A stretch of 64,000 nucleotides of DNA from JAVVEH01 sp032251435 (lineage in GTDB: Bacteria > Verrucomicrobiota > Lentisphaeria > Oligosphaerales > MVZH01), in the NCBI GenBank assembly GCA_032251435.1, contig JAVVEH010000003.1, positions 99,356-163,355 of the forward strand, in the 5' to 3' direction. Below, one piece after another: positions 27,478 through 35,213 of this stretch (its first letter is position 1; every line of letters begins with the position of its first letter). A model generated the notes under the pieces. It was not told the origin of the DNA, did no database searches, and worked only from the letters and a program-made list of their open reading frames with translations. A program made the position numbers and the translations under genes.

Positions 27478-28410
27478 TCAGGCACCGGCGGATGTCCGCG
27501 GAAAAGGCGCGGGACAGACGAGGGGAAGCGTGACATCAGAGAGGGTGAATTCCGCCGGCAACGGGCCGCGCAAATCACCGTCTGTCTGATAGAACGATTC
27601 TTCCGGACAGGTGGCCAGCACGTGTTCACCCCGGCGCGTCCGCACGTCTTTCATGGTCAAGTGGCCACCAAAACGAACAGCGGCGAGTTGCCACAGTAAG
27701 CGGAACCGATTCGCCGGTGAGAACACGCACACCTCAAAAGTGTCCGCCGCCAGACTGGCATCCGGCGTGAGCGCGAATGCCCCGCCGTAACAGCGGCTTT
27801 TACTGATCACCGCGAAACAACCCGTGAGGGGTTCGCCGTCCACGGTGATTTCGATGTGAGAGAGGGGGCGTTTTCTTAACCGGTCCACGATCGCCCGGGC
27901 GTAGGCGCCCTTGCCGATGCGCCGTTTGGTTTTCGGGCACAGTTGATCAATGGCCTCCGCGTCCAGTCCGGCGCCAGCCATTAACAGAAACAGATGTCCG
28001 GCGGCGCCGGCCACCCGTCCCGGCCGGACCGTCAGGGTCTCCCCATTGAGCAACAGCGCGGCTAAACGATCCGGCCGGGAAGGCATCCCGGTTTCGACCG
28101 CGAGCACATTCGCCGTTCCCAACGGCAAAAACCCCAAAGGGATGCCGCTGTACGCCATGCCGTTGAGCACTTCATTGATCGTCCCGTCCCCCCCAGCCGC
28201 CACAATTAAATCCGGCTGTTCCTGAACCGCCGCCAGGGCCCGGTCGGTTCCATCACCTTCCCGCCGCGTCCACATAATCCGGACCTCAGCGCCCATTTCC
28301 TGCAAATGCCCCAGCACGCTGTCGAGCCGTCGACGCCTACGCCGACCGGCCGCGGGGTTCGCGATAATAATGATGAATCGCCGCCTGTTCATTCGCCAGC
28401 GCCTTTTCAT
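27478..28410 (-). CDS. YegS/DagK-like lipid kinase
   Basis: Diacylglycerol-kinase family proteins phosphorylate lipids such as diacylglycerol or sphingosine-like molecules and help recycle lipids. The 310 residues have IIANPAAGRRRRRR, the catalytic GGDGTINEVLNG near residue 75 and PLGTANVLA near 97, with a C-terminal beta-sandwich. The very basic start (MKRRWRMNRRRF) may bring it to the membrane. Length is normal. The substrate cannot be told from sequence. It is followed downstream by ftsA on the same strand, with a gap of about 116 bases. Confidence 0.9.
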   Translation of the reverse strand: MKRRWRMNRRRFIIIIANPAAGRRRRRRLDSVLGHLQEMGAEVRIMWTRREGDGTDRALAAVQEQPDLIVAAGGDGTINEVLNGMAYSGIPLGFLPLGTANVLAVETGMPSRPDRLAALLLNGETLTVRPGRVAGAAGHLFLLMAGAGLDAEAIDQLCPKTKRRIGKGAYARAIVDRLRKRPLSHIEITVDGEPLTGCFAVISKSRCYGGAFALTPDASLAADTFEVCVFSPANRFRLLWQLAAVRFGGHLTMKDVRTRRGEHVLATCPEESFYQTDGDLRGPLPAEFTLSDVTLPLVCPAPFPRTSAGA

Positions 28411-28509
28411 TCCCCTGACTGAGTAATTCCCGCCCTTCCCGCACGCGCTTCAGTCACCATCGATCATAGATCATGCGCGCGCCATGATGACACCACGTCG
28501 GCGAACCGC

Positions 28510-29706
28510 TCAGCGGACGGGCGCCCAACTGGGCAGGGAATTTCCACCCGGCTTGGTCACGGCGATAGAACGCGGTGTCCACGTGTCCAGCATCATGATT
28601 TGACGGCCGCCGGGCACCGTCCGCGTGCACACCAGATGCCGCCCGTCCCCGCCCCATGAGGGCGCCTCGAAATCACCCGGGCCGCTTGAAATGATGGTTT
28701 TTTCCCGAGTGTCAGCGGCCATGTCCAGCACGCCGATCACATACTGCCCGCCCATCCGGGTGGCGAAACAAATTTTATTGGAAACCGGCGACCAGTCGGG
28801 TGACACGGCCTCAGCGTAATCGGCGAACACCCGCTCCGCTCGGCCGCCGGCGGCGGGCATCACATACAGTTGCGGGCGGCCGCCGGCCCGGTCGGAGACA
28901 TAACACAAGTGTTTTCCGTCCGGCGACCATGTCGGACTGGACTCCACGGAACGGTCACGTGTCAGGCGGCGCAACTTGCCATCGGCGATCCGCATCACGT
29001 ATAGATCCACCTGCTGATCCCGGCTCAGACATAATGCCGCGAAGGCCCCGTCAGGCGACAACGCCGCCCCGGAGTTCAAGCCGGGGAACGCGGCGATAAC
29101 CCGTTGCCGCCCCTGTTTCATATCCACCTGCATCACCCGCGTGCCGCCGCCTGATCCGTACAGGGTGTACACGAGAAAATCCGTTGTCCGCCCCCAGGCC
29201 GGCTCGGTGGAAATAGACTGATTGTACGTCAAGCGTTCCATCCCGCTTCCGTCAAAATAACACGTCACCACTTCTTTTTTGCCGTTATTTTCCGTGGCGA
29301 ACGCGATCCGTGACAAACACGGGCCCGGCGTTTTAAATAATGTCTCAATCACCGCGTCGACACCGGTGTAAACCAATTCGTTCACATCATCACCGGGCAC
29401 TCTCACTTGAACAGTAGCGACCACCGCCCCGCCTTTTTGCACCCGCAAAGATAATTGTCCACCAGCCTCCGCGCCATCCAACACATATCCCGTAGGCGCC
29501 GCCTGGTTAATCACATCAAACCACCCGCACCGCAGCAGGGTTTCCCGCACTTTTTTCTCCACCTCCGCGGACCCCGTGAAACCGCTCACATATAATTGCG
29601 GATTTTCATGCTTGGCATCCTTGGAAATGACAATTTGCCCGGACACGGTCTGGAAGAAAACGGCGCAAAAAAGACTACAGGAAATCAGGGTCACGTGATT
29701 AAACAT
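28510..29706 (-). CDS. tolB: TolB-like beta-propeller periplasmic protein
   Basis: TolB is the periplasmic part of the Tol-Pal system, which keeps the outer membrane tied to the cell and drives its constriction. The 398 residues begin with a signal peptide (MFNHVTLISCSLFCAVFFQT) and an N-terminal alpha/beta domain (about 25-140), followed by WD40-like propeller repeats with repeated SPDG and SPV motifs (WSPDGKHLCYVSDRAGG, SPDGAFAALC). ATG at 29706 has CGGAG upstream; the frame open to 29763 is not needed. No tolQRA or pal is adjacent. Other periplasmic propellers cannot be fully excluded. Confidence 0.83.
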   Translation of the reverse strand: MFNHVTLISCSLFCAVFFQTVSGQIVISKDAKHENPQLYVSGFTGSAEVEKKVRETLLRCGWFDVINQAAPTGYVLDGAEAGGQLSLRVQKGGAVVATVQVRVPGDDVNELVYTGVDAVIETLFKTPGPCLSRIAFATENNGKKEVVTCYFDGSGMERLTYNQSISTEPAWGRTTDFLVYTLYGSGGGTRVMQVDMKQGRQRVIAAFPGLNSGAALSPDGAFAALCLSRDQQVDLYVMRIADGKLRRLTRDRSVESSPTWSPDGKHLCYVSDRAGGRPQLYVMPAAGGRAERVFADYAEAVSPDWSPVSNKICFATRMGGQYVIGVLDMAADTREKTIISSGPGDFEAPSWGGDGRHLVCTRTVPGGRQIMMLDTWTPRSIAVTKPGGNSLPSWAPVR

Positions 29707-29904
29707 AACTACTCCGTGATGAAGATGATGATTGGCAGATGATGACAAAAGATAATTCCGCAATCGCTTATTTCATCCTCCGCGACCAAGACCGCCGAAA
29801 AATCGGTCATCATCCGGACCGTGTCTTTGAGGAAAAATCGGCATCTCTCTATTTGGTCAGGCATGGTATCCTCGTCGGTTTTCGATGTCCGTCACTCCGA
29901 CACG

Positions 29905-30117
29905 TTACGCCAACAAGAATTTGACGGCCAGCGCCAGGGTCACATTCAGGATCACACCGGCCAGAAGCACAACCAGACACCCGCCGCCGGTGACGATCTT
30001 ACCGACCTTGCGCTGACGGCCGCTTTTGGTCAGCGGGATGCCGATGGTCCGGGAGATCTTCGATTTCGCCCGGCTCACACCGGTCAACCGTTTCCAACTG
30101 AATCCGCCTTTGTTCAT
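29905..30117 (-). CDS. Small membrane protein of unknown function
   Basis: The 70 residues have a basic N-terminal half (WKRLTGVSRAKSKIS, SGRQRKVGK) and one hydrophobic helix in the C-terminal half (IVTGGGCLVVLLAGVILNVTLALAV). It overlaps the DUF1810 gene upstream by four bases (ATGA), so the two are likely translated together. It may form the left edge of the accessory island. No function assigned. Confidence 0.7.
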   Translation of the reverse strand: MNKGGFSWKRLTGVSRAKSKISRTIGIPLTKSGRQRKVGKIVTGGGCLVVLLAGVILNVTLALAVKFLLA

Positions 30118-30530
30118 GAGATACGCTCCAGGGTCAGGGGGTCTTCTTTGCCGTCGTAGAATTTATCCAGGACCTGGCTGAAGACCGAGCCGGGCGGCGA
30201 CACATGGGCAAAAAGAGTCATCGACGACCGCAGTTTGAGGACATCCGGGAAACCGAAGATCCGCTCAGCCGACCGACCATCGGCACCCAGCAGTATATTG
30301 GCGCACTCCAGCAGGCGCGGCCCCAGTACCGGGTGGTCGAGGTAGGCCCGCGCTTCGTCCAGACTGGCGATGGCGTAGTATCGGGCAGTGGGACTGTGCC
30401 CCAGCCCGGCGATCTGGGGAAAGATGAACCACATCCAGTGCCCGCGCTTGTCCCCGGCCCGCAGCTCGGCCACAACAGCGGCATAGACCGCGTCCTGCGC
30501 CTCGACAAACCGTTCCAAGTTGTTTCCCAC
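30114..30530 (-). CDS. DUF1810-family protein
   Basis: The 138 residues match the DUF1810 family: GHWMWFIFPQIAGLGHSPTA near residue 30, YYAIASLDEARAYLDHPVLG, LRSSMTLFAHV and a C-terminal LDKFYDGKEDPLTLERI. The fold is small and cytoplasmic; biochemical function is unknown. ATG at 30530. It is downstream of the RhuM gene on the same strand (52 bases) and could belong to the accessory island. Confidence 0.9.
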   Translation of the reverse strand: MGNNLERFVEAQDAVYAAVVAELRAGDKRGHWMWFIFPQIAGLGHSPTARYYAIASLDEARAYLDHPVLGPRLLECANILLGADGRSAERIFGFPDVLKLRSSMTLFAHVSPPGSVFSQVLDKFYDGKEDPLTLERIS

Positions 30531-30582
30531 TTTACCACCGATTCCATTGCACGTTCACTTTTGTCAAATTGCCTGTGCCCCG

Positions 30583-31650
30583 TCAATTCTGTCGGTCCAC
30601 CCCTGTCGGGGGGCCTTTCTTGCGGGTGGATTCGATCTGCTTCACGGCTTGGTCAAAATCACTCAGGGACTTTGCCGACTCCAGCAGGCGTTTCCCGTGG
30701 AACTTGTCGTATTCGCTTTCAGCCAATTGCTTCGCCATTTCGTGGGAGATTCTGCCGGCATGGGTGAGAATATCGCGGTCGTTGAGCGTCATGAAACTAT
30801 CCAGCTTCCTGATCCAGTCCCGCATGTACATGGGAATGCGGCGCATGGCCTGCCCCTGGGCGAAAATCAGATATTGCTCGACCAGGTTATTGAGCGCGGC
30901 CAACTCCTCTTCATTCAGATAGTTCTTGGCAATGGTCACATCCTGCTTTCGTACTTTGGCGCCCCGGTAGTTGGTCAGTCCCATGCTTGGTTTGTCGGCA
31001 TCCGCTCTGGCATGAATGATTTCGGCGGCTGTCTGCCCAGTGATGGCCCAGTGCATCTTGTTTTGCACGGTTTTGAAGAACTCGATGCTGATATCCAGTG
31101 TCGGGTCGTAATCGATGCTGGTCGCGTAGATGTCGGTGATTTTCTGATAGAACCTGCGCTCGGAGGTGCGGATGTCCTGAATGCGCCGTTCTAGTTCCTC
31201 GAAGTAGTCGAACGGCTGATCCGGATTTTTCAGGCGGTCGTCGTCCAATAAAAATCCTTTACGGATAAACTCAGTAAGTTGCTGTGTCGCCCAGATACGG
31301 AAACGGGTCGCCACATGGCTTTTCACCCGGTAACCAACGGAGATAATCATATCCAGATTGTAAAAGTCAACCATACGGGCAACTTGCCGCTTACCTTCTG
31401 TTTGAACTATCCGGAATTTCCGGATAGTTGCTTCCGGAAGAAGCTCATTTTCGTCATAAACATTTTGGATATGCTCATTTATAGTACGAACATCTTTCTG
31501 AAAAAGCTCTGCCATCAGTCGCTGTGAAAGCCACACCGTATCATCCTCAAGCCGCACATCCAGCTTGAGCGTGCCGTCCTCAGCCTGATAGACTAGAAAC
31601 TGCCCCTTAGCGGGCTCCATTTCGTAGCTTTCGCCTGTTTCGTGGTTCAT
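30583..31650 (-). CDS. RhuM-family protein
   Basis: RhuM proteins are often found near type I restriction-modification genes and were named as virulence proteins in Salmonella islands; their biochemical role is unclear. The 355 residues begin with YQAEDGTLKLDVRLEDDTVWLSQ, a DNA-binding-like N-terminus including FNLDMIISVGYR-type text, and continue with the RhuM core (SVGYRVKSHVATRFRIWATQ, FFKTVQNKMHWAITGQTAAE). ATG 31650 has a weak site; ATG 31620 is also possible. Open frame upstream to 31971 has no family likeness. An HsdM remnant lies at 34.3-34.6 kb. Confidence 0.85.
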   Translation of the reverse strand: MNHETGESYEMEPAKGQFLVYQAEDGTLKLDVRLEDDTVWLSQRLMAELFQKDVRTINEHIQNVYDENELLPEATIRKFRIVQTEGKRQVARMVDFYNLDMIISVGYRVKSHVATRFRIWATQQLTEFIRKGFLLDDDRLKNPDQPFDYFEELERRIQDIRTSERRFYQKITDIYATSIDYDPTLDISIEFFKTVQNKMHWAITGQTAAEIIHARADADKPSMGLTNYRGAKVRKQDVTIAKNYLNEEELAALNNLVEQYLIFAQGQAMRRIPMYMRDWIRKLDSFMTLNDRDILTHAGRISHEMAKQLAESEYDKFHGKRLLESAKSLSDFDQAVKQIESTRKKGPPTGVDRQN

Positions 31651-31762
31651 GTTGAATGTAACTCCGTGTGTGTTTGTTCCGCTGCCCGCTGGCCGGACGG
31701 TTTGCTGTCGGCTGCCTTCTTCATGCTTTTCTTCGGGCTCTATATTTAAGGATGGCCAAAAT

Positions 31763-32005
31763 TCAGTCCGCCTTTTGAAGGACTCGTTGTAATCGCTTTT
31801 CCACGAAGTTACAAATGGGCCGCCCTGCCTCTCCCGCGACTTTGGAAAACAAACTGGCACCCGACACGCCGAGGCTCTGCAAAATCGGCCCATACGCACG
31901 GTCTGTAACCAGCGCAAGCAACCGCTCGAGATGTCTGACGGCTTTTCTCTCCCCGGATTCTTCTTTGCCAAGAGCGGTCAGCAAATCCGCGAGGAAATTC
32001 GGCAT
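31763..32005 (-). CDS. Possible small protein of unknown function
   Basis: An 80-residue open frame, MPNFLADLLTALGKEESGERK onward, lies between the 130-residue hypothetical gene and rhuM on the same strand. It is rich in Leu and Arg and has no recognisable family. No good ribosome-binding site precedes the ATG at 32005. It may be a real small gene of the island or chance coding in GC-rich DNA. Confidence 0.35.
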   Translation of the reverse strand: MPNFLADLLTALGKEESGERKAVRHLERLLALVTDRAYGPILQSLGVSGASLFSKVAGEAGRPICNFVEKRLQRVLQKAD

Positions 32006-32050
32006 CAATGTTGTCAGAATCGACGCGACGCGGCCGGCGGATGAGTCGCT

Positions 32051-32443
32051 TCACGCGCCATGCCGCTCCCCAAACCCGGCAACTTGAATGTTGGCCCCCG
32101 GAGAAACAACCGAATTGGACACATCGACAGCATCTGCTGATGCCAACCCCAGATCCAGCATGATCTGATCAAATTCCCGCTGTTCCTTCTTGAAACGCTC
32201 AACTTGTCTTCGGCTGCTGAAGGAGTCGGGAAGTTTAGGCGCGAAAGATTGCGTTTCCTTAAGCAGTTCGTCCGTCAGGAGATTGGCATCCGGGTGCTGC
32301 TTGATCCATTTTCGGATGGCACGCCGCATCTGTATCATCACACTGGTACCGTCATGCCGCGCCAGAATATTCAAAGCTGACAAAACAGCTTCATGCTCTG
32401 CCAGGCTTTTTCGCCTTTTTGTGGATGAAAGTTGGTTGGGCAT
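32051..32443 (-). CDS. Hypothetical basic protein
   Basis: The 130 residues from ATG 32443 (AGGGATAA upstream) start MPNQLSSTKRRKSLAEHEAV and are charged and helical, with a possible helix-turn-helix-free coiled region (RQVERFKKEQREFDQIMLDL). No family recognised. It sits upstream of rhuM on the same strand in the accessory island. The long N-terminal extension to 32539 is not supported. Confidence 0.6.
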   Translation of the reverse strand: MPNQLSSTKRRKSLAEHEAVLSALNILARHDGTSVMIQMRRAIRKWIKQHPDANLLTDELLKETQSFAPKLPDSFSSRRQVERFKKEQREFDQIMLDLGLASADAVDVSNSVVSPGANIQVAGFGERHGA

Positions 32444-32593
32444 TGTTTTATCCCTAGTATATGGAAAAGGTTGATTCAACCCTAATAAAATAACGCAGTA
32501 GCGATTGTTGTCAATAGGCTGTATGACGTCATGTGTCACAAGCGTTGGAGTCTTCCTTCCTTTTCAGACCAAGAACACCACCAGACACCCGCT

Positions 32594-32683
32594 CCGCCGG
32601 GGCTGGTAGTCCGGCATGGATATGCCGGGCGAACGTGGTTGCGAGACCATCCCGTCACTGCGGGATCCCGGCGGGGCTTTTTT
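32594..32683 (+). ncRNA. Possible cloverleaf-like structured RNA or complex terminator
   Basis: Outer stem CCGCCGGG (32594-32601) pairs with CCCGGCGG (32667-32674) and is followed by GGCTTTTTT. Inside are CCGGCAT/ATGCCGG with a 4-base loop (32611-32628), TGGTT/GACCA with a GCGA tetraloop (32636-32649) and CCCG/CGGG (32651-32664). Stacked hairpins closed by a terminator-like stem look designed, but no known family is recognised and a simple compound terminator is possible. Confidence 0.4.
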
Positions 32684-32724
32684 ACGGATATATTGGCGGG
32701 ACGGCAACCATGATATGGCGGTTT

Positions 32725-32785
32725 GATTGGCGCGATGGCTACTCCTTCGCATAAGGCTGCGGGGCGCAAGCGATTTCGGGATCCG
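32725..32785 (+). repeat. 61-bp direct repeat, copy upstream of vapBC
   Basis: About 87% identical over 61 bases to 33619-33679, in the same orientation, with vapBC between. Shared core: GGCTACTCCTTCGCATAAGG. The differences inside the first 30 bases are synonymous if read as a protein tail DWRDGYSFA-stop. Confidence 0.8.
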
Positions 32786-32879
32786 TCTCCACTCTATAAA
32801 TGCGGGGCTACGCCGGGACAGACCGAACGAGTCCAGGGTGTGTCGCCCGGGGGAGTGAAAAAAACACCGCGCCTGGCAC

Positions 32880-32908
32880 TTGCAAACTTTCGTCTTACAC
32901 TTTATCTT
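32880..32908 (+). promoter_or_regulatory. Likely sigma70-type promoter of vapBC
   Basis: TTGCAA (32880-32885), a 17-base spacer and TATCTT (32903-32908) lie about 48 bases before the vapB ATG. Short repeated TCTTAC motifs overlap the spacer and could be antitoxin-binding sites. Confidence 0.5.
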
Positions 32909-32955
32909 ACTTTTGTTCGGAATAATGTTTTATTCACTATTGCGGGAGACATGAA

Positions 32956-33210
32956 ATGATTACGGCAAAACTATCGACGAAAGGTCAGATTGTTATTCCC
33001 GGCGCTATCCGGCGGCGGCATCACTGGAACTATGGGCAGTCTCTAGTTGTAGAGGATGCCGAAGACGGTGTCTTGTTGCGGACGGCTCCGGCGGGTAAAG
33101 GACTGGGCAAATTGGTCGGTATCGCGGGCTATTGTGACAAGCCGAAGACACTGGCCGATATGGATGCGGCGATCAAAAAGGGAGCTCTGGAGAAACATGG
33201 TCGCCATTGA
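32956..33210 (+). CDS. vapB: AbrB/SpoVT-family antitoxin (VapB-like)
   Basis: The 84 residues start MITAKLSTKGQIVIPGAIRR, the classic swapped-hairpin AbrB/MazE DNA-binding fold, with a C-terminal tail (LADMDAAIKKGALEKHGRH) that would wrap the toxin. GGGAG precedes the ATG. The gene overlaps vapC by 14 bases, the usual TA arrangement. It is expected to repress its own promoter together with the toxin. Confidence 0.88.
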   Translation: MITAKLSTKGQIVIPGAIRRRHHWNYGQSLVVEDAEDGVLLRTAPAGKGLGKLVGIAGYCDKPKTLADMDAAIKKGALEKHGRH

Positions 33211-33589
33211 CACCAATGTGCTTGTCCGGCTGGTCGTCAACGACGACCCGGAGCAGACGGAAAAAGCTTTGACCCGTTTGGAAGGACAGCGGGTATATGT
33301 GCCGGTGACGGTTGTTCTTGAAACAGAATGGGTGCTCCGGCATTGCTACGCTTTGTCCGCCGCCAAAATCCGGAATGTGTTCCGGGAATTGCTGGCAAAT
33401 GATGATGTTGAGGTCGCGGAGACGAAAGCGGTCGAGCAAGCTCTTTGCCTGCATGAAAATGGCCTGGATTTCGCTGACGCTCTGCATCTGTGTCTGAGCG
33501 TTGGGAACACCGAGGGGTTTCTCACCTTCGATAAAGCGTTTTTCAAAGCCGTGCCGACGGACTTTGTATTAAAAGCGGATCTACTTTGA
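33197..33589 (+). CDS. vapC: PIN-domain toxin (VapC-like ribonuclease)
   Basis: VapC toxins cleave tRNA or rRNA with a metal held by four acidic residues. The 130 residues begin MVAIDTNVLVRLVVNDD (first Asp) and show LETEWVLR (Glu), NGLDFADALHL (Asp) and FLTFDKAF (Asp), so the full acidic set is present. ATG at 33197 overlaps vapB; the frame open from 33056 is the wrong start. Direct repeats flank the pair and a terminator follows at 33679. Confidence 0.9.
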   Translation: MVAIDTNVLVRLVVNDDPEQTEKALTRLEGQRVYVPVTVVLETEWVLRHCYALSAAKIRNVFRELLANDDVEVAETKAVEQALCLHENGLDFADALHLCLSVGNTEGFLTFDKAFFKAVPTDFVLKADLL

Positions 33590-33618
33590 TGTCAGGGCGT
33601 ATCTGATTGAAAGGCTTC

Positions 33619-33679
33619 GATTGGCGTGACGGCTACTCCTTCGCATAAGGCTACGGAGCACAAGTGATTTCGGAACCCG
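33619..33679 (+). repeat. 61-bp direct repeat, copy downstream of vapBC
   Basis: Second copy of the repeat at 32725-32785. It ends where the terminator at 33679 begins. Confidence 0.8.
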
Positions 33680-33712
33680 CCCGCCGGCGGCGAAGGCTGC
33701 GGCGGGCTTTTT
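33679..33712 (+). terminator. Rho-independent terminator after vapC
   Basis: Stem GCCCGCCG (33679-33686) with CGGCGGGC (33700-33707) is followed by five T (33708-33712). It closes the vapBC unit. Confidence 0.8.
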
Positions 33713-33722
33713 CTGTTTTGGT

Positions 33723-34040
33723 ATGCGCATGGGATTTATGGGACCCATGGGAGGGAGAAAGGGCATGGGACATGATGGGACGCTGCAATTCGGTCACTAC
33801 CGGGACAAGGACAAGGTTGAAGTGGACGTGGTTATCAGCCGTGGCGCCGAGGTGTGGGGGGTCGAGGTGAAAGCGTCAACCGCGGTTGACCGTGGTGATA
33901 TACAGGGACTGCTGCGTTTGGCCGACAAAGCGGGCGACGGTTTCCAAACCGGCATTGTTCTTTATGCCGGGGATGCCGTATTGCCGCTGGATGGGCCACG
34001 AATCCAGGCGGTACCTATGCGGAAACTTTGGGAGTTGTAG
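33723..34040 (+). pseudogene. Remnant of a DUF4143 ATPase (C-terminal part)
   Basis: The frame reads QFGHYRDKDKVEVDVVISRG, VWGVEVKASTAV, GLLRLADKAGDGFQTGIVLY and LPLDGPRIQAVPMRKLWEL, which match the nuclease-like C-terminal end of AAA/DUF4143 proteins. The N-terminal AAA domain is missing. An ATGGGA-rich short repeat (about 33723-33775) marks the left boundary of the homology. Confidence 0.75.
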
Positions 34041-34084
34041 ATCATGTGGAAAAGCCATGATGAATTGCAGGGAACAGGTTGACC

Positions 34085-34303
34085 ATGCCCAGCCACGACC
34101 CGCTTGATTTCGCCAAGACCCTCGACCCCGGCTCCGCCCCCGGCGACATGCTCGGCCAGTAGCGCATCGTCCGGCTGTTGGGAAGAGGCGGGATGGGCGA
34201 AGTCTACGAGGTCGAGCACACGGTGCTACGCCGCCGCTACGCCCTGAAGCTGCTGCCCGCGGACTTCGCAAGTCGCCCCGGCGCCCTCGAACGTTTCAAC
34301 CGG
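34085..34303 (+). pseudogene. Remnant of a Ser/Thr protein kinase (N-terminal part, nonsense mutation)
   Basis: From ATG 34085 the frame reads MPSHDPLDFAKTLDPGSAPG, GDMLGQ, then TAG at 34160 where related kinases have Tyr (GQYRIVRLLG), then RIVRLLGRGGMGEVYEVEHT with the glycine loop and YALKLLP with the ATP lysine. The homology ends near ERF at about 34300, where it abuts the HsdM remnant. Both the stop and the truncation show it is dead. Confidence 0.85.
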
Positions 34304-34620
34304 ACCCGCAGGTCGGGTCGTAGGCCCGGGTCGCCGACACGGCATTTCCGGGGGATATGCCAATCACCTTGGCGATGATCCGGCTCACCTCCGAGGGGGT
34401 GTAGAACTGGCCCTTGCTCTTGCCGCTCTCCTGGGCGAAGTGCCGCATCAGATATTCATAGGCATCCCCCAGAATATCATCGTGATCCGCCCGGTTCTTC
34501 GAAAAGTCCAGCTCCGGTTTCTGGAAGATGCTGACCAGTTCCGTCAACCGGTCCACCATCTCCTTGCCCGAGCCCAGTTTATTCGGGTCGTTGAAGTATT
34601 GAAAAGGGCTGAAACCTTTA
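34298..34620 (-). pseudogene. Remnant of a type I restriction-modification HsdM subunit
   Basis: The minus-strand frame reads FQYFNDPNKLGSGKEMV, FSKNRADHDDILGDAYEYL, KSKGQFYTPSEVSRII and ends AYDPTCGSG, which is the SAM-binding motif of HsdM followed at once by a stop. Both the N-terminal domain and everything beyond motif I are missing. The rest of the hsd locus is not in the window. Linked to rhuM, which usually travels with hsd genes. Confidence 0.85.
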
Positions 34621-34760
34621 GTATGTTGAATCTCTTTATGAGTTATGAGTCTGGCTGGCGCGAGTTTTGCAGACGGTTGCATCAAAACACGTGTGACTCA
34701 CAACAATGTCTGGCTGGAAATGATATGCGTTCTTCTGAAAAAACTGTTGAGTGTGTAACA

Positions 34761-35213
34761 ATGAATACAGAAGGTGAAATCGAGTTCTTGCGCGCCTACA
34801 AAGATTTTGTCTATTATTTCAATATGCTTGAGCGGAACATTGGATACTGCCTTCGATTCTGCTCCGGGAAAGAAGGAAATCAAAACCCGGAAAAGTGGCA
34901 TTCGGCAAACTTTGACGCGAAAGTCAAAAAAGTGATTGCGTTAGCCAAAAAGTATGGAGTCTACGAAGCCTTCACTGGGTGGCATCGTGAAATTAAGAAG
35001 TGCAGGCACTTGCGAAATATCGTCTCGCATGGATCCTGGGAATGGAAATGGTGGCTGCCCAAACCAATCTTTTTCCACGCTCCGGAATTTGAGGACGGCA
35101 AGGGGGAGTTCACCGTCGAGGAATTCCAGGAGCGACTTTCTCATCTCAGGAATGTGCCGGATGTGTTTCGCGCAATCAGAAGCCGGCTCGAAAGCGCCAT
35201 AGGAGAGACATGA
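34761..35213 (+). CDS. HEPN-like protein of unknown function
   Basis: The 150 residues (ATG 34761; ATG 34725 is a possible longer start) are helical with aromatic patches. The segment HREIKKCRHLRNIVSHGSWEW contains RNIVSH, which fits the R-x4-H motif of HEPN ribonucleases and HEPN-like substrate-binding domains. No closer family recognised. The stop overlaps the tag ATG by four bases, which suggests coupled translation. It may be an RNase-type toxin or a regulator; that is an inference from the motif alone. Confidence 0.6.
   Translation: MNTEGEIEFLRAYKDFVYYFNMLERNIGYCLRFCSGKEGNQNPEKWHSANFDAKVKKVIALAKKYGVYEAFTGWHREIKKCRHLRNIVSHGSWEWKWWLPKPIFFHAPEFEDGKGEFTVEEFQERLSHLRNVPDVFRAIRSRLESAIGET

Larger units (their letters stand above)
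32444..32955. other. 512-base region upstream of vapBC
   Basis: No supported gene. Short ORFs at 32531-32769 overlap each other and lack sites. The region contains a possible structured RNA (32594-32683), the first 61-bp direct repeat (32725-32785) and the vapBC promoter. Confidence 0.6.

Noticed and set aside
32531..32769. Short overlapping ORFs upstream of vapBC
   Set aside because: No ribosome-binding site or family; the region is better explained by RNA-like stems and the direct repeat.
34440..34760. N-terminal extension of the HEPN-like gene
   Set aside because: It lies antisense to the HsdM remnant; a start at 34761 or 34725 is enough.
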